A stretch of 64,000 nt of DNA from Chromobotia macracanthus (lineage: Eukaryota > Chordata > Actinopteri > Cypriniformes > Botiidae), in NCBI GenBank assembly GCA_036877525.1, contig JAZGTH010000087.1, forward strand, positions 2,584,001 to 2,648,000, given 5' to 3'. Shown here one piece after another: positions 61,701 through 64,000 of the stretch (the stretch's first letter is position 1; each line of letters begins with the position of its first letter). Under the pieces are notes generated by a model. It worked only from the letters and a program-made list of their open reading frames with translations, was not told the origin of the DNA and did no database searches. The position numbers and the translations under genes were made by a program.

Positions 61701-64000
61701 AAAGCCCTTTTTTCAGAATTGCAGGCACAGACTGTTCTGGAACATCATTGTTTTGCCAACGGTTTTTCTATTGATGATTTGATGGAGAGCAAAGATGAGC
61801 GTGGCTTTTCCTTGTTCAAGGTCATTCCAGCACACAGATTTACATCTGTCATGCCTGAACAGCCTCAATAAATGTTTTTCTTCTCCCCCGAGCTCTCTGA
61901 CGTGCCCAGAGACGGTGACTTTTTTTGTCCTAACCGCTTAGCATGTTCCTGCACTCCCTCTCGGAGTTTCACAATAAAAAGGCACAGACAAGAACCTCAG
62001 TAGTTACGTGCCAACCCCCCGAGGATATTTGAACTTCAGCTGAATAATGTTCCTTCTCTCCTGCTCTGTGTGACATGCTGCAGATCCACTGTTACTGTCA
62101 AACCACTGAACATTTCACGTTTTGGAAGAATCAAATCTTCTCCATTAAAAACATGACCAAGAAATATTCAATAGAATGAAGTGCCTCTTTTGTATGAACT
62201 GTGATTGGCTATCTGCATGGTCTTGAGATTGAGGTTTTCTTATTAACTGAATTGCAGTCACAGATCTACAGATTGAATTTGATAAATTGTGTGCAGTTTT
62301 GCCAGTTTGCAGGGAATCGCATGCAAGTACCTTTTTGGCTGCACCCAAATGCTTCTTTCTTACCAAGAAGCACCTAGTTGTACATGATGGATGTGACTTG
62401 CGTAAATGTCTGCCTCAACAGCTGAGGAATGAATAACACAGAGGCTCCGTTCTGGAGGCTCGCTGCATTGTCTTTTTGGAAAGCCACTGACCCGTTCATG
62501 CCATTGGTGACTGTTACCATCAGTCTATTTGTGGTGGGAGGCAACACGTTTTTTTCCTTCAGTTTATTTCTGTCTTCTACATCTTAATTATTGTGCAACA
62601 CACTGGATTCTGATTTAATGTCTGTATGAATATTTTGGCTGTTTTAACAGCTGTTGCTGGATCTGTTATGGCAATAAATGCTGTAGTCTTATATAACATT
62701 AATGTTATTTTAACTCTCAGTGGTGCTAAGATGAAGAGCCTGTATTAAAGTTATCAGCAGCCGTTGTTGTAGTTTTTTGTACTGTTGGGTAATAATTTTG
62801 TTGAGTTATTTGCCCCAAAGCACATATTAAATCAGTTTTCTTTTAAAATACAGGAGTCGTACTGATATACTAGCTGCTGTAGGTATTTGACAATTTAAAT
62901 AATTAATTAAATTAATTTATTTAATTTGTAAGTAAATAATGAAATGATTGTAAATAACTAATCATTGTAAATAATGTTTTTACTAACACAAACCATATAG
63001 TCTAAATTCTGCTACTGTTACTCAGACGTCCACAGTGTTTCATAAGTCTTCTGATATGTATTTTATAAATGACATAAAACACCATGGTAAAGTTATTCTG
63101 AAAACCACATGTGACAGCTAAACTGAGGAAGGGAGATGGTAATAATGCGGTTATGTGGTTCTTTTCTCAGTGACATGTTAGCTTGTTTTAGCCCACAGAA
63201 GGAGAAGTGGATGTCTTGGTCATGATAAGAGGAAGCTGTTTATTTGATTTGTTCTGCAGAGATCTGTGCTTGAGAAATCAGAATTACATGCTGAGCGGGT
63301 GACTGAAGAGCCTCAATGTAAGATCTTGTGACGATGTTTAACCAATTTTTTTACCATAATGGTGAGATTTCACTTGGGTTTACTGGTTGAGGCATATAAA
63401 ATGGTAAGATGTAAATGCTAGATGTTGTGGTATTTTAGAATTTAACCACATTGGCCCAATGTTATCCTGGATGTTTAGGTCTGATTTATGAAACGGGTGA
63501 TAAATCAGCAGAAACAGTGAAAAAATATTGGACGTAACATGCTAATGTGGTAAAATGAGCTATTTTACATGTTCTACATTTTTGACATCAAAATTAAATG
63601 ATCAAAAAGTGGTTTTCTTTAAGTTTTGCTTCTTGTTTTACTTCCAAGTCCTGGGAGATGTCAGTTAATAGAGTTGTAAGTTGCACTCTTGTCCTCCACA
63701 GGGCTTGTTTATGGCCTCATTTCATTTGTCAAGGAAGATTCAGACCTAACGCATACAGTTAAACCTCATCACTCACTAGCTGGCCTTTCTTAAGTAGTTT
63801 GCAAGAGTTATTTGATTTCCTTGAGGAAGCCCTCAAAATATGGGTAGCCCACAGCCTGGCCCATTCTACCTGTGTCATTACCCGACTCTGAGCGAAAGGA
63901 CTAGGTTATTTGGAGTGAGGATCCAGCCACGTGCCCACCATGGCTCTGCCTGACAGCGAGACGGCTCAGCAGGAAGCTGCCAGTAAATGTCTGGTGTGGT

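Larger units (their letters stand above)
55669..64000 (+). other. cdc42bpb: cdc42bpb intron 1 (runs off the window)
   Basis: No second coding exon of MRCK-beta was found to the end of the window. The intron holds a (CA)n run at about 56226-56250 and SINE pieces near 58.5 kb. A minus-strand open frame of 160 codons lies at 60728-61210, with no recognised domain. Confidence 0.7.

Overview
The window is vertebrate nuclear DNA, almost certainly from a teleost fish and probably a cyprinid. The protein-coding exons match known vertebrate families closely. They are split by GT-AG introns and sit in AT-rich non-coding DNA carrying fish-type repeats: tRNA-derived SINE pieces, TA-flanked MITEs, a solo LTR and an 8-bp satellite. 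No bacterial operons, CRISPR arrays, tRNA or rRNA genes were seen.

Layout: (1) 501-787 (+), the last coding exon and 3' UTR of a gene I could not name. (2) 4172-7937 (-), fam167a, facing gene 1 tail to tail. (3) About 7.95-8.7 kb, a CpG-rich region with two CRE octamers, placed as a shared divergent promoter for fam167a and enpp5. (4) 9597-11255 (+), a complete enpp5 CDS in three coding exons (464 aa). (5) 12843-16792 (-), a complete eif5 CDS in ten coding exons (429 aa), with upstream ORFs in its leader and a 5' non-coding exon near 17.5 kb. (6) 18.29-18.99 kb, an 8-bp satellite. (7) 20160-21521, a recent inverted duplication. (8) 22559-30708 (-), a complete tnfaip2/M-Sec-like CDS in twelve coding exons (642 aa), with a solo LTR and MITEs in its introns. 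(9) 31-44.8 kb, mostly gene-free, with one orphan candidate exon. (10) 44897-47407 (-), a two-coding-exon LBH-domain gene (about 104 aa), probably lbhd2, with a likely 5' non-coding exon near 50.4 kb. (11) 55494-55668 (+), the first coding exon of cdc42bpb, followed by more than 8 kb of intron 1 to the window end.

The genes do not form a pathway: ENPP5 is a membrane ectoenzyme, eIF5 a translation initiation factor, TNFAIP2 an exocyst-related remodeller of actin and membranes, and CDC42BPB a Cdc42 effector kinase. What unites them is position. As I recall it, the order eif5 - tnfaip2 - LBH-domain gene - cdc42bpb is the conserved human 14q32 block, while fam167a and enpp5 lie on other human chromosomes, so a rearrangement boundary may fall between enpp5 and eif5.

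I found no new biological system. The points most worth a second look are the weak-context overlapping uORF in eif5, several RFX X-box palindromes, a convergent pair of CTCF-like sites around the gene block, the near-identical inverted repeat behind tnfaip2, and the orphan exon near 34 kb. Exon boundaries were derived by hand from reading frame, splice consensus and remembered homologues; no search or alignment was run.
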